From: Acestrorhynchus altus
Taxonomy: Eukaryota > Chordata > Actinopteri > Characiformes > Acestrorhynchidae
Direction of reading: 5' to 3'
NCBI GenBank assembly: GCA_034509495.1
Contig: CM067506.1
Span: forward strand, 15,136,528 to 15,200,527
DNA: 64,000 nucleotides
A program made the translations under genes and the position numbers. Positions 34,401-45,985 of the stretch are shown piece by piece. The notes below the pieces were generated by a model. It searched no databases. It saw only the letters and a list, made by a program, of their open reading frames with translations, and had not been told where the DNA came from. Within the stretch, counting starts at the first letter, position 1; every line of letters begins with the position of its first letter.

Positions 34401-34899
34401 CCACCTTGAGGTGTTTCTGCAGCAGAATGTGTTCTGTACCCTTCCCCAGATCTCTGTTTCAATACAATACTGTCTCAGAGGTCTACAGACATTTCCTTAG
34501 ACTTCATGGCTTGGTCTGTACTCTGACATGCACATCTACTATGGGACCTCATATAAAGTATATATAATATAAGGTGTGTGCCTTTCCATATCATGTCCAA
34601 CTGAATTTACCACAGGTGTCAAATCAAGCTGTAGAAACATCTGAAGGTTGATCAGTGGAAACAAGATGCACCTGAGTGTCATGGCAAATACTGTGAATAC
34701 TTTTTTACGTTATATTTTTGCGTTTTTATTTTTAATAAATTTGCTAATATTTCAAACAAACATTTCTCACTTTGTCATTTTGGGGTATCGTGTGTAGAAT
34801 CTTGATGGAAAACATGAATTTCATCCATTTTGAAATAAGACCGTAACATAAAATATGCAAAAAGTGAAGTGCTATGGATACTTTCCATGCACACTGTAT
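34401..34899 (-). mobile_element. Tc1-like transposon relic, third family, terminal half
   Basis: Contains AGGTCTACAGACATTTCCTT, TCTGACATGCACATCTAC, CATGTCCAACTGAATTTACC, GTGGAAACAAGATGCACCTG and the terminus GTGCTATGGATACTTTCCAT then GCACACTGTATG. This is the untranslated and terminal-repeat part of a Tc1-like element I recognise from fish, distinct from the other relics here. Transposase coding sequence is nearly all missing. Confidence 0.8.
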
Positions 34900-35159
34900 G
34901 TACATGATAAACTTCAAACTTCAACTGTAACAGCAACTGACCATGTGTTTAACCTCATTTTAAATAGTGCAGACACAGAGAAAACACACTTTTTTGAAAC
35001 AATTTCCATGGAGACCTGTGACATTTGCACAATACTGTAAAACTGAAACGTTTGTTCTAAGCATGCAATAGCTAAATTTGTGTAATTGTTTTAACATCGG
35101 AGCACCTGATATATAAACTAGAAAAAAAGCAGCTCATAAGCTCTTTAACACCAAATATA

Positions 35160-35580
35160 TTACTGGTAGTGACTCATTTAATGCTACGGTATAGCAGACT
35201 ATCTGGAATAATTACAGCAAAGCCCTCCATCTGTGCACACTTCCTCCACTTAATTTGAAAATGGTCCTCTTTGCATATATGAATGAGGGAAATGAATGCC
35301 TTGACGCAGGTCTGCTGATAATATTCACACGGTTGGTTCTCCTTGTCCTCTGTGCTCTGAGTGCACAGTTGTGCTACTTCTGAAGCAGCCTTATGCCCAG
35401 GCATCAGTGGAAAATGCAAAGGTGGACAACACCGGTCAGATGCCCAAAGGGCAGGTGATTTTGAGCCATGATGTCAGTGCACATCTTCTACACACGGTTT
35501 GTAATTATGTTAATCTTCTGCCAAACCTGAAGCAGATGTGGAACAGCCGTGAAAGAAGATGACCTACCTGAGAGGAGACC
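35160..35580. promoter_or_regulatory. Candidate conserved non-coding element
   Basis: Complex repeat-free block with TGGAATAATTACAGC, CTTTGCATATATGAATGAGG (near-octamer), ATGATGTCAGTGCAC and GTAATTATGTTAATC. Short frames are open on both strands without domains. Inference only. Confidence 0.4.
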
Positions 35581-36373
35581 AAGCACTGTCCAGAGCTGTC
35601 ATGCCAATTGACTTGATGTGGGGCATATTGATGAAAACATTTGTAGATAGATACATATCAACATAGCTTATAAACAGTGGGTCTATACCCCTAACAGATT
35701 ATTTTAGGTATGAGGTAAGATTTCTCTGTGTCTATTTTTCCCTTCATCACCGACACAAAAAAGGTCTGACAGGCTTTGTTTGTGACTGATGTGTTTACTG
35801 ATTTGGATTTGTGTTTATTCACATTTAGGTATTTTTAGGCTGTGGTGTGAGACACTTTGAACATTGTTTAATGCAGGTACATGTAGACTAATAGTGGTGG
35901 TGGTGAGAAGGCAGAATTTTAAAAAGCATGTTTAAAGAATATAAGGCAACTTTAGATGCAATCTATGCTAAATCTCATATTTCTAAACAATTTATACATT
36001 CCTCCTGGACACAGGTTTCACATCCGCAAAAGAAGATATGTCACAGAGAAAGAAGTAGTGTATGGTCACTGTGTATAATATATACAATAATTAGAAAAAA
36101 AAAACTCTCATTATATAAACCCTCGCCTCCAGTGTAACAGGTTAGGTATGATGGATGACTCAGAAAGCAAGGAAAATCTCACAGGAAAATTACAGGTAGG
36201 TGTCACAGACATTTTACAGTGAAATACCAACAACACCAAATACAGATACAACAACAAAAATATACATATACAGATTTAAAAAATAAGTTGAAATAGGTAA
36301 GCTGAAGTTGATCTTTCCTTGTTTGCTAACAAGTAAAGGCAAGACTTGCATCTAAAACTTTATGTTATTATAT

Positions 36374-36375
<2 letters not shown>

Positions 36376-36408
<33 letters not shown>
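36376..36408. repeat. (TA)n microsatellite
   Basis: About 33 bp of AT dinucleotides in AT-rich DNA. Confidence 0.94.
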
Positions 36409-36410
<2 letters not shown>

Positions 36411-36869
36411 GATAACATATAATCAAGAAATAGATAACCAGTCACATTAAACTTAAAATTAAATGTAACTATTTAAAAATGGTGTACCTCAGTGAACCAA
36501 GTTTCTCTGAAGAGGTGAGAGTGGCTTAATCTTAATAATAAAACAACAAAACATGTCAGTTTTCACAGTTAAAATTAGTGACTATGTGACTGTGATACAA
36601 GCTGTATAATCATTAAAAAATACAATTAGTAGAACTAAGTAGGGCCTTAGTAGAACTTAAAAGGAAAATCCATAATCAAGTTGCTTAACAAAAAAGTGCT
36701 CTCAACTATGGATGGCTTTCAATAGACCTTATAGAGCATAAGGAGTGAGTATAAGGTTAGTAAAACTAATGAGTTAAGCTGGCTTTATTTTTACAGTGTA
36801 CTAAATCAAACAGACACCCCTGGTAACATTTGTTTTGAGAATGATCTGTTTCTCTCCTGTCACATAGGT

Positions 36870-37330
36870 CTAAAACTCATCTGCTCACCCACGTGGCAGC
36901 TGGCATTGAGGATTTTGCTTCAGGCTCTTCTATAGCTGATCATTTATCTCAGTTTAACAGCAAGAATTTTGGCTTACTGTGTCCACAAGTAGGCTAAACA
37001 TGTTCTCACAGCCTTGTTTTGCCTGAGGTGCAGGAGGAGAGGGTCATCCCAGGTAAGAGTTATCACGGAATACAATTCGGACAATTCTGAATGGTTAATG
37101 TAAAGAAGTCTATACAAGCCATTTAGTCCACATTTTCCTTGCTTGCATCTTCCAATTATAACTTGCTCTGCTGTACATCAGCCACACGGCGAAACGATCC
37201 AAGGCAGGTATTTTGGTCAGGGATATTTTCATACATCATAATCTGCATGACAGATGTAAACCTCCTCAAGGCTTTCCATATTGTTTCTCATCAAACATTG
37301 ATTGTTAGAAACTGAGCATGGTTACAATCT
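36870..37330. promoter_or_regulatory. Candidate conserved non-coding element
   Basis: Complex block including CCCACGTGGCAGCTGGC (E-box-like CACGTG and CAGCTG), CACACGGCGAAACGATCC, AATCTGCATGACAGATG and AACATTGATTGTTAG. No coding frame. Regulatory role is inferred. Confidence 0.38.
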
Positions 37331-38145
37331 GATAAAACTAATATGAGCAGAAGGCCTTGGGTGTGATGCGACAGATAGTCTGAAACTTTTTTTTTCCCTC
37401 CAGAAAGGATCTAAAGGTGTTAAGTGCTTCTTTCCTTCTCAGTGCCATAACTCTTAGGCAACAAAGGCTATGGATACTAACTTGAGTGCACATATCAGTC
37501 AGATGCCTAAGGGTAATGTCTCATTGGCAAGTAGACTTGGAAACCACAATATGTACTGCTGAGAGTGAGTGAGGTCTCTGAGCACAGTGCCAGGATCAAA
37601 ACAAGAATGATTTGTCATCAGTCCAATCTGAACAGTCCAATCTGCATCTACATATCTTTTAGATTCATTAAACTATTCAGAACCATTGTTCCTATCACCA
37701 CATAAAAAAACCTGCCGTGTCTTTCTCTGGGATGGTGTGTTACAGACCAAATCACTGATTTACTTTGTTAACATCTTATCCAATTAATTATGCATTTTGA
37801 ATCATCATTGGAATTCCCCTGTAACTCTGTGTCTACTAAGCAGTAAGAAACGATTGGAATACACAACCTGCTACATTTGTTTTTCCTATTATAATCAACT
37901 GTACAAACTGCTCTAGAGTTTCTATACAATGACTTGCAATGCTGGTCATTGCCATGGCGACCTGAGAATATAACTCACACACATACATGAATGTGTATAA
38001 ACAAGTGCATGTTGTAACAAGCATATAGACAAAACGTAACACGTTCAGCAGCTGCTCCCGCCATAGTGAACAATCCCCCACACAATGTGGTGTTGTGCAC
38101 CATGTTCTTTGGCAGTGGCTGAATGACAGCTCTGAAGCCTAGTCT
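37331..38145. other. Intergenic stretch, nothing recognised
   Basis: Unique-looking sequence without coding or repeat signatures. Confidence 0.45.
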
Positions 38146-38146
38146 G

Positions 38147-38190
38147 CCCCTCCCCTCTCCGCCCCTCCCATAACCCCCCACCCCACCCCC
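38147..38190 (-). other. C-rich tract, G-quadruplex motif on minus strand
   Basis: CCCCTCCCCTCTCCGCCCCT continuing with CCCATAACCCCCC and ACCCCACCCCC. The minus strand has at least six G-runs of three or more with loops of one to seven bases. Confidence 0.65.
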
Positions 38191-38399
38191 TTTTGGCCTG
38201 CCTGCCACTCTTTATCTCCTTGGTTGGGTACAGAGAAAAGCCCCATGTGCATGTGTGTATGTGTGTTTAACATGTGCTGCTGGTAGTGCATGTGTGTATA
38301 TTTGCACAAAGGTCTCAAAGAGTCTGGCCCATGGTCTCAGTAAGCAGGGTCGTGTTTGGTAGGGGCTGTTGACATGAGCAGCAGGGTCTTGTTTCTCTT

Positions 38400-38573
38400 T
38401 GCTTGGGGGAAACAAGCCAGGCTCTGGTGCTTGAATGGATGGAAAGCCGGTTTACCGGACACTCCCTGCCAGCCTGCAGGGTTAATAGAACTGTCACGCA
38501 GGGGTCAAGCGCAGACTCCTGGGTCTCCGTTAATATGCTCACAGTCATTGCTGTGCCAAATGGGACTGACCTC

Positions 38574-38637
<64 letters not shown>

Positions 38638-38760
38638 CCTGTATCGCTCTGCCATTTGTGTGGCTGATGCAAGCGTTTAACCGACATTGAATGCCCAGAA
38701 CCCTGCGATAAAGGGAAGGGGCAGGATATTGAGGAGAGAAGAGAGAGCAGGAAGAACATG
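38400..38760. promoter_or_regulatory. Candidate conserved non-coding block interrupted by (TC)n
   Basis: Complex GC-richer sequence both left (GCCGGTTTACCGGACACTCC, CTCCGTTAATATGCTCAC) and right (TGATGCAAGCGTTTAACCG) of a 58-bp TC array. The several frames here read through the array and are not credible. Confidence 0.35.
38577..38634. repeat. (TC)n microsatellite
   Basis: About 58 bp of perfect TC repeats. Confidence 0.98.
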
Positions 38761-39019
38761 TTCTCCTCACCCATCTCTCCTCTCACCCTGCTGAACGAAA
38801 AGACACGGCTTTGTTCGTTGCTTTTCTTCTTTTTTTCTTGTAAGTGAGCGACGTTTTGGGATGGCTCTTGCATTCTGAAATGAGCATCAGAGTCAGGAAT
38901 ATGAAAAACACAGCTCAAATAAGATGCAGGCCTACTTCCTGTCTTTGAAACAGCATAGACTCACTCTTAGTGTGTAGACTGCATGGAATGTTACTAACAC
39001 CCCACCCCACCCCAACTGC

Positions 39020-39335
39020 CCTTAATTCCCCTTTGTGGTGTTTTAAGCAGTCGCATTCCTATTGGCCTTTGTTTTTGGGAGCGGAGGCCAGGCTGGTAAT
39101 TGGTAATTGTTGTTCCTCTTTTTCAGCACTCGGATGCCCCTGGTGTTGGCCACATCCACCTGGGTGACAGGTCACTGCTGGAGCCTCTGCTTCCGCTGCA
39201 GATGCCTAACCCTTGTCTCCTGTGTCTTCTCCTCACCTTTGCCCCCTGGGGTCATCACCTTTCACCTCACCTGTACTAGTTTGGGGTCAAACAGAGGGCC
39301 TGGCTGGGTCAGGTCTAGGCGGGAGGTCACATAGG
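39020..39335. other. GC-richer unique block with an acceptor-like site
   Basis: Complex sequence with TTGTTCCTCTTTTTCAG at 39110-39126 resembling a splice acceptor. The following 39127-39334 is open on the plus strand but encodes no domain I know and ends next to a GA array. Could be regulatory, a non-coding exon, or neither. Confidence 0.25.
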
Positions 39336-39339
39336 TAGA

Positions 39340-39397
<58 letters not shown>
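39336..39397. repeat. (GA)n microsatellite
   Basis: About 62 bp of GA repeats, in the opposite strand sense to the TC array at 38577-38634. Confidence 0.97.
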
Positions 39398-39401
<4 letters not shown>

Positions 39402-39542
39402 GTTTTCTTTTTCTATTGGCCCCGGCCTTTACCACCACCAGCAACAGCAGCCCTGGCTAGTTAATATGGAGACAGAGGGTGTTTGCAAATAAAAGAGAGA
39501 GACAGATTAGCTCACTCATTGGGTAAGGCCTACATTCTCATA

Positions 39543-39600
39543 CTGCACACACATACACCCACATACACACACACATACACACACACATACACACACATGC
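39543..39600. repeat. Imperfect (CA)n/(CATA)n array
   Basis: Alternating CACACA and CATACA units. Confidence 0.9.
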
Positions 39601-39729
39601 TCACATAAAAAAAAACAATTATAGTTTCTCATTAAAATACTCTTAATCCTTTTATATGAAACATAGTTACACAAGTATACACAATGAGGAGGAAGAAAAG
39701 AGGGAAATGCGTTAGGAATAATTACATAT

Positions 39730-40640
39730 ATCATGGAGCCGGGCCTTTTATTTGGGGTGTCACTTGTGATGTCACAGGCTGCCTGCACTCATTTGAATGC
39801 AGACCTTTATCTCTGGCCCGCAGCAGATTTGAGTGACGGGCCACCGAGCGCTCGCGCCACTGTCCTATTGATTTCTCTAAATCCCCAACAATAGCATTTG
39901 CATGCTTGTTTCTGTAATAATACAGATATGCCGCTCGCAATGAAAGGCCGCGCGGACCAGAGGTAACTAATTGTGCGGCGTGTAATGAGTGCGGTTTCAA
40001 TTTGATATAACCCACAGCTCGGCTCGCCGCAGCCCTGCGCTAAGTACTTTCAAGTCTTTGTGGGGAAATAATTGATTTTTTGTGCTTTGGGCGCGAGGAA
40101 AACTATTATGATCTTTTTGAATAATGGCAGCGGAAGGCCCGTGAACGATTTAAATTGGTATTAGAGGAAGAAGCCGTGGTGGGAAGATAGCGCGGCCGCT
40201 TGACTGACAGCTTGCAAATGCAGCCCGGGCTGCTGATTAGTCCTCTCTTAAGGTGGAGGAAAGGCTCTGCAAGCCGTGTGTGCGCGCGCTTTAGAGAGGC
40301 CTCCTCGAGGGCTGATCCTCCTGACTTTGGCACCCCCTCTGACCCCGCGAAGGCCTGGGTCTGGTGTTTGTTTGGAGGGTGCTGATGGGCTGCAGGCTCT
40401 GTCCTGGAGTGAAGGATGCGCGTCTCCGAGCCTCATCCCGCGCAGCCAGCGGACGGTCTTAAATGCGCTCTACCTGTGCCAGCCGCAGGGATTTGAGGCA
40501 GAATGTGATTATTCTGGGTATCAGTGAGCCTTGGCGACGCTCTCTCAAGGCTGAAAAACTCATTTCTTTCCCCAGGCCTTTGTTTCCTTTGGAACAAAAG
40601 CGCTTTCTTAGTTAACGCAGCGTGTTCGAATTTCATGCTC
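39730..40640. promoter_or_regulatory. Strongest candidate conserved non-coding cluster
   Basis: About 900 bp that stands out by higher GC, many CpGs and no repeats. It holds a perfect octamer ATTTGCAT at 39896-39903, AGGTAACTAATTGTGCGG, GTGTAATGAGTGCGG, AAATAATTGATTTTTTG, CGATTTAAATTGGTATTAG and AGCGCGGCCGCTTGACTG. Many frames are open on both strands (40106-40333, 40248-40436, 40276-40527) but none shows a domain. The homeodomain and POU-like motif density suggests a developmental enhancer; this is inference, and a GC-rich promoter or first exon cannot be excluded. Confidence 0.5.
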
Positions 40641-40720
40641 TTAATTGCGCTCATAGATAAATGTGTCTGTGGTGCCGGGGGAATGTTGGCTGTGTGTGTG
40701 TCCACGTGGCAGAAGCATCA

Positions 40721-40747
40721 GTGTGTGTGTGTGTGTGTGTGTGTGTT
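40721..40747. repeat. (GT)n microsatellite
   Basis: Thirteen GT units at the edge of the GC-rich cluster. Confidence 0.94.
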
Positions 40748-40749
40748 TA

Positions 40750-42300
40750 GAAATGTGGCCTTCTTTCAAAGGCACTTGCATGGTGTGAGAAATCCAGGGG
40801 CTTGTTTCCAATGGGGGTAATCCAATTCCACACTTTCTTTCAACAAGCAGACTTAATCTGGTTGAAAACGGGACTAGCTTGGATGGCTCCATGTACCAGT
40901 GTGTGTACAAGTGTCATCCCATGTCACGTCTGTTAAGTTATCTTGCAGAAACACAATGCACAGTGAAGGACAGTGGGTGATTTTTCTAAAACCAACGCTG
41001 GTGACAGTTGACTTGACTTGTGTGAATGCACGTTAGTCTTCCCAGCACAAGAACATGGCGGTGGAGAACTCCTGCACTGCTAATTAATTTCACTGATGCA
41101 ACATGACAAGAAGAAAAGAAGGTAATATACTGGAAGGGCATCCTTCACTTTATCTGACATATGAGTCATTCCATTAAACGTTTGCCATTTCCACATTGTA
41201 ATTTTCATTTTTTTTTTCCCTCTTTTCATCAACAGCACTTGGAAGCCATATTCACTGGAGTGTGTGATGGGGTAGTAATGTTCATCCTAACATGGCCACA
41301 GATCTTCATGTGGTCAGGTTCCTGACCTCACACTTGTTAATCAGATGGAAATATGATTTACTTGACATTAATAGTGTATTTAAAGAAAAAAGATGTACTT
41401 TGTGTGATGGGGTTGTTCAGATAAGGTTGACAGACCCCGTCTAACACGAACAAGCAAAAACTAAAAAACCTAAAGGTAAATAAAAGAATTCACCTTTTAT
41501 GTTACTGGTTAGTCTGAAGGCTCAAAATATGTCATCTCTTAGTGATGTCATTTAAGTAAAATAGGTTAGTGTAAGAAACGGAAGGACACATAAAAAATCA
41601 TACATTTTTATATGAGAATAAGGTTTTATTTTGAATAAATGTGCATATGAGCACTTTACCCTGACAATAATAAAGGTTTGATAACACACTAACATATATT
41701 TGTGGTATTTTAGTAGAAAATGACATATTGGTCAAAACAGACATGAAAGTTCGTGTACTGATGAAAAACGATCAAGAATAATAACTTTATAGAAAACAGT
41801 ATTTTCTCATATTACATTACCTTGAATGTTACACTTAAATTATTAGCTTGGAAACACACTTTGACACATTTTTGTGCAAAATGAATCATATCAGATTGCA
41901 GACACAAGTGGCACCTGTTTCACTGAATTACTCAAATAGTCAAGCACTGTGTGCATGGACATGCATGTTATGACTCAATGGAATATGTGTAGTATGACTG
42001 AGAACAACATGTCTGCTGTCAATGTAAGGCAGGAGGAAAACGACAAGCAAACAGAGGAAGAGAGAAGGAGAAAAAGAGACTCTGCCTGGAGCTGCAGTTG
42101 GAGGCAGGTTTGTGACAAATGCTTCATTGCATCTCTCATCCCTTTGTCCCAGATGTGATGGCTTAATATAGTTAACACTGGCCATGCGTAGGGCGTATGC
42201 GCGTGTGTGATTGTGTGTGTGTAAGGGGAACCCATGCAGACAGCGAGGCAGCAGGCTGTACAGGACTACCCCCCAGCAAAAGAGTGGTTATCTGGTCTGG
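40750..42300. other. Intergenic stretch, nothing recognised
   Basis: AT-rich from 41100 to 41900. Sequence at 41940-42240 is more complex but its frames lack domains. Confidence 0.45.
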
Positions 42301-42304
42301 AAGT

Positions 42305-42305
<1 letters not shown>

Positions 42306-42382
<77 letters not shown>
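42306..42382. repeat. (CA)n microsatellite, 77 bp
   Basis: Thirty-eight uninterrupted CA units. Three overlapping plus-strand frames of THTHTH type are artefacts. Confidence 0.98.
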
Positions 42383-42383
<1 letters not shown>

Positions 42384-43135
42384 AATTGGCTGGTTCATCC
42401 CACTCACCATATTGTCTCTATCACATTATTGCAGTGACCCTTGTCAAAAAGCAGTGAGCTCAGACGGCATGCGAATGGTCTCGGCAGCAAACCGCCTGAG
42501 AATATACTGCACTCTCACTTTCAAATTTTCCCTCAACAGCCATTTGGCCCAAAACCATCAATCTCAGTCTTGGATACTGGCTCTCAAAGGCATACGTTCC
42601 CAGCAAAATACATATTCGTAACCACCCTTAAATCACTGTTACAAACTCAGATGTTTTTTTTCTTCTTCTTCTATTTTTAAGAAACTGCTCCTCAGCTAAA
42701 TAAACCTGAACTGCAAGGCACTCTTGTATAACCCTACAGTCAATAGCAAAAGCAGGGGAAGGGCAAGAGGTTGGATACTCCAAACTAGGGTGAAATAAAT
42801 TTGAGGTAAACAATGTTTGCACAGATTTGCAATATGATTGGCAGGAGCTTGAGGTTCATTCACACAGCAGTTCTCCTGATGAGAAATGAATTAAATTAAA
42901 TGAACAATTGTACAGTGTTTTGGACCACAGACCAAATTCATACAGAAATATTAATTTGTAAATATATGTTTATTTATAGCCTAATATGCAGTTATTGTTC
43001 AGAGACAAAATATGACTTTTTTCCCCCAATTTCATTTGTTTTTTACTTTGTGTTTTAACATAATGATGATGATGAGTGGACCAATACAACTGTTCTAAAC
43101 TTTAAAATATAAATAAAAATAAATAAATAAAAAAA

Positions 43136-43265
43136 ATATTTTTACATTGACTTCCATTGAAAGTTTTTCCGTCTCCTGTAAAGTTATATTATGTCACACA
43201 AGCTTGGAAATTGAAACTAAATAGAAGATGGAAAGGTCTTAACTTTCAATAGAAGTCAAAACAGC
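43136..43265. mobile_element. Family A sequence arranged as an inverted repeat
   Basis: TTACATTGACTTCCATTGAA (43142-43161) is inverted at 43241-43260 as AACTTTCAATAGAAGTCAAA. Both arms match the left part of MITE family A (GGAGACGG..AACTTTCAATGGAAGTCAATGTAAA). It abuts the left end of a Tc1 relic, and another family A copy follows that relic. Confidence 0.6.
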
Positions 43266-43266
43266 T

Positions 43267-44480
43267 TTGAAAACGTATTCATACACCTTTTACCACATTT
43301 GTTCACTTTACATCCACAGACTAAAATCTATTTTATTTTAATTGGATGTGATAGATCAACAAACAAAGTAGCAAATGATTATGAAATGAAAAGAAAATTA
43401 TATATAGTTTTCAAATTTTTTATGAACAGAAATCTGGAAAGTGGCATGCATTTGTATTCAGCCCACCCGAGTCAATTCTTTGTAGGACTATGTTTAGCTG
43501 CAATTATAGCATAACTATTTTGGGGGTATGTCTACCAGCTTTGCACATCTAGAGGCTAACATTTTTTGCCCATTCTTCTTTGTAAAATGGCTCAAGCTCT
43601 GTCAGATTGGATGAAGAGCATCTATGAGCAGCAATTTTCAAGTCTTGCAAAAGATTCTGAATGGGATTTAGGTCTAGACTTGACTGGGCCATGCAAACTC
43701 ATGAATATGCATTGGTGTAAACCATTCCATTGTAGCTCTGGCTGTATGTTTAGGGTCATTGTCCTGCTGGAACATGAACCTCCTCCCCAGTCTTAAGTCT
43801 ATTGCAGCCTCTAATGTGTTTCTCTCCAGGATTACCCTGTATTTAGCTCCATCCATCTTCCCATGAACTCTGACCAACTTCCCCGTTCCCATGCTGCCAC
43901 CACCATGTTTGGGATGTGGGGATAGTGAGTTAAAGTTGATGTGTGGTGTTAGTTATCCATGACACATAACATTTTGCATTTAGGCCAAAAAGTTGTCTAC
44001 GTAGCTTCTGGCAAACTGCAAATGGGCATTCTACGACCAGAGCTGTGGATCTCTGCAACTCCTCCAGAGTGACCATGGGCCTCTTGGCTGCTTTTCTAAT
44101 GAGCGCTTTCCTGTGCTTTCAGTTTACATGGACATCAGTGTCTTTGTATGTTTGCAGTGCCATATTCCTTCCGTTTTCAGGTGATGGATTGGGAGATGTT
44201 CATAATTTAGGTTTTATCCCTTAACCTGCTTCACACTTCTCCAGAACCTAATACTGGACCTGTCTGCTGTGTTCTTGGGTTTTTGCTGTTTGATCACTAA
44301 TGTTCTATAACAAACCTCAGAGGACTTCAGAGAACAGCTGTAGTTAAAATGAGAATAAGTTACACACAGGTGGACTATGTACTAATTAGGTATCTTTTGA
44401 AGGAAGGAAGTCAAACTGGATTTTATTTATCAGAATACAGGGGTCTGAATAAAATGCATGCCATACTTTTAGCTTTTCAT
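43267..44480 (-). mobile_element. Tc1-like transposon relic with inactive transposase
   Basis: Left terminus TTTGAAAACGTATTCATACA. The minus strand at 43674-43892 reads KLVRVHGKMDGAKYRVILE and FMFQQDNDPKHTARATMEWF, the segment around the second catalytic Asp of Tc1 DDE transposases. A one-base shift after WPSQ leads to a stop; in the other frame the next block reads SLDLNPIQNLLQDLK, where the family has PDLNPIE, so the catalytic Glu is Gln. The first half of the gene is shortened between about 43925 and 44040. The right terminal repeat is missing; the match ends near GCATGCCATACTTTTAGC at 44457. Same family as 22500-23208. Confidence 0.9.
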
Positions 44481-44507
44481 TTTGAAGTCATTGTCAGACA
44501 ATGTATC

Positions 44508-44665
44508 TTGTATCTTCAAAATGCCAAAATGGTAACTTTACAGGAGAAGGAAAAACCTTCTCAACATTGAATGGGTTCAATGGAAAAATATTATATTATG
44601 AGTCATTTTGCAAAAATTTTTGTGATGCCAAATAGAGAAAAATGGCAAAAAATTGAGATACAAGG
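44508..44665 (+). mobile_element. MITE family A copy (clear ends)
   Basis: Begins CTTGTATCTTCAAAATGCCA and ends AAAAATTGAGATACAAGG, an inverted pair. AACTTTACAGGAGAAGG follows the left end. About 158 bp, shorter than copies near 204 bp because the middle is reduced. It lies directly beyond the truncated Tc1 relic. Confidence 0.8.
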
Positions 44666-45312
44666 GTTTGTGTTACTTCATCATAAGAGACTGCAGAAAG
44701 TGATCCGACATAAATCCATATAGTAGTTTTCCTTATAGTCACAATGTGCCACAGGCTTGTGCCTCTTCAAACCAATTAATTTCCACCTCAAAATTACACA
44801 TAGGATTGAAAAAAAACCAACAACAACAAGGTAATTGAAATATTAGCTCACATGCCAATCTGGTATATCCGCCATACAGTCTAGACTAATTATGATTCAC
44901 AATATTGTTGGCAAGAAATTATGTTACCATTTATATCAAAGCAATATTATGATGTTGAATCCATAGTCTGAAAACCAATTTATTCAAGTAGCGCATCAAA
45001 TAATTTAAAATTACTATACCAAACTATAATTCCATCAGCATAATTTTGTGCGGGGGAAATTAGTCAACTGGCATTTAGAAAATAATTAAATGTAATACTT
45101 CTAAGCTGGGAGTGAATCAGTGCAGATTTTGTGCAGGAATGTCTTGGCTGTGTGTAAGGGAGCGTGAAATTACACCCGTATATATGGACACGGGGGAAAG
45201 TGGGTACAAGCACGTGCCCATGACTTTGTAAAAGACTACAAATAATGTGTGTATGAACATGAAGTTGCCACTTTAAGCCAGATGCACACACTGCACAGTA
45301 TATTCAGTCCTG

Positions 45313-45362
45313 TCTCTCTCTCTCTCTCTCTCTGCCTGTCTCTATCTCACTCTCTCTCTCCT
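45313..45362. repeat. Interrupted (TC)n tract
   Basis: Two TC arrays separated by TGCCTGTCTCTATCTCA. Confidence 0.9.
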
Positions 45363-45369
45363 AGCAGGC

Positions 45370-45590
45370 GAGAACTGTTCATTTAGTTGGTCATAACTAA
45401 TAGTGTCTAATCTGGGAGAGGAAGTCTTGGGAGAATATTGGACAGTGTAAAGGTTAATCACCACTGCCTGGTTAGCCAAGGAAGACGGGGCTAATTCCTC
45501 CGAAGGCAAATGGCATGCGCTTGTTATCTGGGCTGCCGATAAGGAGTGTTAATGTACCAGGCTGAATGGATGCTCAAGGGCCCAGTTCCT
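45370..45590. promoter_or_regulatory. Candidate conserved non-coding element
   Basis: Complex block with GTCATAACTAATAGTGTC, GTGTAAAGGTTAATCACC, GGGGCTAATTCCTCCG and CTTGTTATCTGGGC. Free of repeats and of coding signal. Regulatory role inferred from motifs and composition. Confidence 0.42.
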
Positions 45591-45702
45591 CTTATCAGCA
45601 AACTTTACAACGAAAGCTCCGGCAAGCGCACAACCCCCGCACACACACAATAAGCACCTCATTTTACCTCTCAAGCAGAACTATCGCCGAGCCCCCCAAG
45701 CC

Positions 45703-45725
45703 ACACACACACACACACACACACA
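45703..45725. repeat. (CA)n microsatellite
   Basis: Eleven CA units between two candidate regulatory blocks. Confidence 0.92.
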
Positions 45726-45739
45726 AGCACACAGCGCCA

Positions 45740-45985
45740 CCAGAAGCTGGGGTATTATGAGCGTGGGCTAATTGGAAGATCACTCTAATGCATTAAGAGA
45801 TAAAATACTTTGGCTGGAAGCCTAAAGCGTGGATCAGGACAACATTGGGCAGCTATCTAGCCTTGTCACACACTCTGAGATTTCCATACAAACACAGCAC
45901 GAGCAATTACCCAAAACACATCTCTGTTTGTGCTACAACATACTCCCTGCCAATGTGGCGGCCCGAGGAAATTAGACAAGCTCAG
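45740..45985. promoter_or_regulatory. Candidate conserved non-coding element
   Basis: Complex block with GTGGGCTAATTGGAAGATC, CTAATGCATTAAGAG, CACGAGCAATTACCC and CCAATGTGGCGGCCCG. No coding frame with a domain. Inferred. Confidence 0.42.

Noticed and set aside
38315..38918. Two minus-strand frames of 151 and 114 codons
   Set aside because: Both contain a long Arg-Glu run from the (TC)n array; remaining residues show no domain.
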